DNA of 64,000 bases from Umezawaea sp049997955 (lineage in GTDB: Bacteria; Actinomycetota; Actinomycetes; Mycobacteriales; Pseudonocardiaceae), in NCBI GenBank assembly GCA_049997955.1, contig JAEBDY010000017.1, positions 206,197-270,196 on the forward strand. Direction: 5' to 3'. Made by a program: the position numbers and the translations under genes. Below, in pieces: positions 62,096 through 64,000 of the stretch (positions within the stretch are counted from its first letter, which is position 1; each line of letters begins with the position of its first letter). The notes beneath the pieces were generated by a model, which saw nothing but the letters and a program-made list of their open reading frames with translations, was not told where the DNA came from and made no database searches.

Positions 62096-62902
62096 ATGGC
62101 GGGAGGTGCGAGAATTCGGTCCGTGGTGATCGAGATCGACGACCCCGCCGACCCTCGGCTGGACGACTTCCGCGACCTGTCCACCGCCGATCGCAGGCCG
62201 GACCGGCCGGGCGGTCGGGGCCTGGTGATCGCCGAGGGGGTGGTCGTCGTCGAACGCCTCCTCGCGTCGCCGTTCCCGGTGCGGGGGTTCCTCGGGGTGC
62301 GCAGGCGGATCGAGGCGCTGGGCGAACTCCCCGCTCCCGCGTACGTCGCTTCCGCCGACGTGATGGCGGAGGTCGTCGGATTCCACCTCAACCGCGGTGT
62401 GCTCGCGGCCGCCGACCGGGCCGTGCAGCCGTCGGCCGCCGACATCGCCTCCACCGCCCGCACGCTGGCCGTGCTGGAAGGCGTGGGCGACCACGAGAAC
62501 CTGGGGTCGATCTTCCGCAACGCCGCCGCGCTGGGCGTCGACGGCGTGCTGCTCGGCCCCGGTTGCAGCGACCCGCTCTACCGCCGCAGCGTCCGGGTGT
62601 CGATGGGGCACGTGCTGCGGGTGCCGTTCGCCCACCTCGACTCGTGGCCCGGTGGTCTGGACGTGCTGCGCGCGAAGGGTTTTCGCATCGTCGCCCTCAC
62701 CCCGCGGGAAGGCTCGGTCGGCCTCGCGGACGCCGGACTCCGCGACGCCCGCGTCGCCGTGCTGCTCGGCTCCGAGGGACCCGGCCTGACCGAAGAGGCC
62801 ATCGCGTCGGCGGACGTGGCCGTGCGCATCCCCATGGCGGAGGGCGTCGACTCCCTCAACGTGGCCACGGCGGCGGCCGTGGTGTTCTACGCGATCGCCT
62901 GA
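62096..62902 (+). CDS. SpoU/TrmH-family RNA methyltransferase (Rv0881-like)
   Basis: This 268-residue SPOUT methyltransferase modifies rRNA or tRNA ribose 2'-OH using SAM. The trefoil-knot motifs are present: motif 1 ENLGSIFRNAAALGVDGVLL, motif 2 VLLGSEGPGL, motif 3 VRIPMAEGVDSLNVATAAAV. An N-terminal substrate-binding domain (about 1-105) precedes the knot. ATG at 62096 is given; a GTG nine codons later is an alternative. It has the position of Rv0881, upstream of the DUF2537 gene. The target nucleotide is unknown. Confidence 0.92.
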   Translation: MAGGARIRSVVIEIDDPADPRLDDFRDLSTADRRPDRPGGRGLVIAEGVVVVERLLASPFPVRGFLGVRRRIEALGELPAPAYVASADVMAEVVGFHLNRGVLAAADRAVQPSAADIASTARTLAVLEGVGDHENLGSIFRNAAALGVDGVLLGPGCSDPLYRRSVRVSMGHVLRVPFAHLDSWPGGLDVLRAKGFRIVALTPREGSVGLADAGLRDARVAVLLGSEGPGLTEEAIASADVAVRIPMAEGVDSLNVATAAAVVFYAIA

Positions 62903-62959
62903 AAGACCGGGGACACGATACGTTCTCCCCGGAAGCCGTGATCGTGGGAGGGACCGTTC

Positions 62960-63589
62960 GTGGAGTTGCGTGTGCAGGCGGGCCGCGCGGTGCTCGCGGG
63001 CGAGAGCGAGTCCGGGGAACTCGAAGTGGACCCGCACAACCTCCCCCTGGGAGCCGGTCTCGCCGAAGCCCTGCACGAGTGGGCCAAGGTCGCCGAAGCC
63101 GTGCAGCGCACCAACGCCCCCGCCGACGGCGCCGCCGGCGCGCTCGTCACCAGGCGCGGCCGTCAGCTGGCGGGCAGGCTCGCCGCCGACATGGGCCTCC
63201 CCGTTGCCTTCGCCGACCCGGTCACCGGCGAACGCCACCTGGTCGACGCCTCGCAGTCCGGCGTCCGCCCCTCCCCGACCCGCCCGGCGGCCATCGTGGT
63301 GGCCGAGCAGGAGCCGGAGCCCGCCGAGCCCACCCCGTGGGGAACCGGTTTGACGGTCAGCGTCTTCAGCGGCGCGGTCGTGGCCTTCATGGTCGTCACC
63401 CTCTCCCTGGGGTTGGGGGAGACGAACCGCTGGCTCGCCCTCGTGGCGAACGTGCTGGTGGTCGGCGGCATCGCCCCTTCGGTGTGGCTGGCCCGCAAGG
63501 TGATCATCTGGCGCTGGGTCGCCTACGGGGTCACCACGGGTGTGGTCCTGGCCTGGATCGCCCTCATCCTGACCCTTCTCGAACCCTGA
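62960..63589 (+). CDS. DUF2537 membrane protein (Rv0882-like)
   Basis: This 209-residue protein has a soluble N-terminal half (MELRVQAGRAVLAGES, RGRQLAGRLAADMGLP) and three membrane helices near the C terminus (LTVSVFSGAVVAFMVVTLSL, WLALVANVLVVGGIAPSVWL, VAYGVTTGVVLAWIALIL), the DUF2537 layout. Function is unknown. GTG start with GGGAGGGACC upstream. It follows the SpoU gene by 57 bases as in mycobacteria. In M. tuberculosis the next gene is sepH (Rv0883c); here a repeat and an IS element follow. Confidence 0.85.
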   Translation: MELRVQAGRAVLAGESESGELEVDPHNLPLGAGLAEALHEWAKVAEAVQRTNAPADGAAGALVTRRGRQLAGRLAADMGLPVAFADPVTGERHLVDASQSGVRPSPTRPAAIVVAEQEPEPAEPTPWGTGLTVSVFSGAVVAFMVVTLSLGLGETNRWLALVANVLVVGGIAPSVWLARKVIIWRWVAYGVTTGVVLAWIALILTLLEP

Positions 63590-63700
63590 CGTTTGCTGGT
63601 GGTGGGGCTTGAGGGTGGGCTGTCTCATGGCCCGCTCGGGGCCGCCTGGCTCCCGGGTTCTGCGCGCTCCGGTTGGGGCGCTGGGGCACCCTTGCCCCCG

Positions 63701-63793
63701 CTCGCGTCATTGTCTCGATCTTTGCCCTTCGTTTGTCAAGGCGGGAAAGATGCCTTGACAAACGAAGGGCAAAGCTGAGGGCGCTTCGGATCG
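63701..63793 (+). repeat. Intergenic covarying-stem hairpin element, copy D
   Basis: A perfect 23-bp inverted repeat (63720-63742 with 63752-63774) with loop GGGAAAGAT and the invariant inner core GTCAAGGC/GCCTTGAC. Its outer arm CTTTGCCCTTC is unique to this copy. The flanks CATTGTCTC and GAGGGCGCTTCGGATCGGGG match copies A and C. It lies downstream of the DUF2537 gene and upstream of the IS element. Confidence 0.92.
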
Positions 63794-63837
63794 GGGGCCA
63801 GGGTGGGGAGTGCTCGGGTTTGGTTGGGTGCTTCCGT

Positions 63838-63876
63838 TTGGCCGTCTGGCCGTCTGGCCGTTTGGCCGTCTGGCTA
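63838..63876 (+). repeat. Tandem TGGCCGTCT-type repeats
   Basis: About four near-identical nine-base units (TTGGCCGTC, TGGCCGTCT, TGGCCGTTT, TGGCCGTCT) run head to tail, between copy D of the hairpin element and the IS. A related CTTCCGTTTGGCC begins the run, as in the downstream flank of copy C. Confidence 0.7.
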
Positions 63877-63879
63877 GAC

Positions 63880-64000
63880 GAGTAAGTCCAAGGGGTCGGG
63901 CGTCAGGAGACGCGAAGCGAGGGTGGCAATGATCGGGTTGTGACGACCGATATTGACACCCTCGCGACCGCACTTTACGTCAGGACCGACGACCTGCTCA
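63880..64000 (+). mobile_element. Left end of an IS982-like insertion sequence (partial)
   Basis: The window ends 61 bases into a transposase gene that starts at GTG 63940. The left terminal inverted repeat should lie between about 63880 and 63939, but I cannot place it without the right end. The 63590-63939 spacer otherwise contains only the hairpin element and the tandem repeats. The insertion sits where synteny predicts the sepH region. Confidence 0.6.
63940..64000 (+). CDS. IS982-like transposase, N-terminal fragment (3' partial)
   Basis: Twenty codons are visible, reading VTTDIDTLATALYVRTDDLL, which matches the usual N terminus of actinobacterial IS982-family transposases (MTTDLDTL-ALYV-DD). 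The GTG is preceded by GATCGGGT. The catalytic residues are beyond the window. The composition is less GC-rich than its neighbours, in keeping with a mobile gene. Confidence 0.7.
   Translation, partial: MTTDIDTLATALYVRTDDLL

Noticed and set aside
63564..63761. Short open frames over the hairpin element with similar peptides (MSRHLSRLDK at 47212 and 63761)
   Set aside because: The peptide similarity only reflects the repeated DNA core. The frames differ outside it, have no ribosome-binding sites, and the outer arms keep pairing and not codons.

Overview
This is a high-GC actinobacterial chromosome segment. GTG starts are frequent, four-base ATGA/GTGA overlaps join genes in operons, and the families present (conservon, Rpf, XPB-type helicase, DUF3027, DUF2530, DUF2537) are actinobacterial. 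Gene content and protein style fit the order Pseudonocardiales (Saccharothrix, Lentzea, Actinosynnema and relatives). The genus is an inference. The backbone from about 16.4 kb to 63.6 kb follows, in order, a block I recall from Mycobacterium tuberculosis as Rv0861c-Rv0882: XPB helicase, helicase-associated protein, small protein, moaC, mog/moaE, rpfA, moaD, moaA, YccF protein, cold-shock protein, DUF2771 lipoprotein, MFS, DUF3027, DUF2530, MarR, SpoU methyltransferase, DUF2537. Lineage-specific genes are inserted between these landmarks.

Region by region. 1-4.1 kb: a sugar ABC importer (binding protein cut by the window edge, two permeases, no ATPase) coupled to a cytoplasmic GH20 hexosaminidase. 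4.1-13.2 kb: a PspC protein, then a molybdenum hydroxylase operon (MoxR ATPase, VWA protein, XdhC, Fe-S/Mo/FAD subunits in S-L-M order, CoxG-like anchor protein) ending in a CapA-type lipoprotein that appears to start at CTG. The Mo subunit carries AYRGAGR, the form II signature, so CO is probably not the main substrate. 13.3-18.1 kb: an unusual FAD monooxygenase-like protein, a GNAT acetyltransferase, MenC, and the XPB helicase. 18.3-21.6 kb: three tandem membrane-anchored paralogs, each with an eight-cysteine ectodomain made of two similar halves. 21.8-28.4 kb: an orphan NrtA/SsuA-type lipoprotein divergent from a complete conservon (NIT-domain sensor kinase, roadblock protein, DUF742 protein, small GTPase). 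28.5-37.1 kb: helicase-associated protein, small conserved protein, malic enzyme with molybdopterin genes moaC and a moaB-moaE fusion, rpfA, moaD, moaA. 37.2-46.9 kb: regulators, two HAD phosphatases, a calcineurin-like phosphatase, a GntR-ATPase-membrane protein operon, an acyl-CoA synthetase, a Gfo/Idh/MocA oxidoreductase, TetR, and a cold-shock protein. 47-63.6 kb: DUF2771 lipoprotein, MFS, glutaminyl cyclase, DUF3027, a 970-residue HSP90-fold ATPase, a purine permease, MarR plus MFS, an ABC-F protein with a hairpin leader, a glutamate-cysteine ligase, SpoU and DUF2537. The window ends inside an IS982-like transposase.

Functional links: the moa genes make the molybdenum cofactor that the cox-like enzyme needs, and XdhC and the MoxR/VWA pair mature that enzyme. 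The strongest unexplained signal is a dispersed intergenic element present four times (35.4, 43.2, 47.2 and 63.7 kb). It has an invariant core hairpin (GTCAAGGC, loop GGGAAAGAT, GCCTTGAC). Its outer stem differs in sequence from copy to copy but remains base-paired, perfectly in three copies, which indicates that the structure is conserved.
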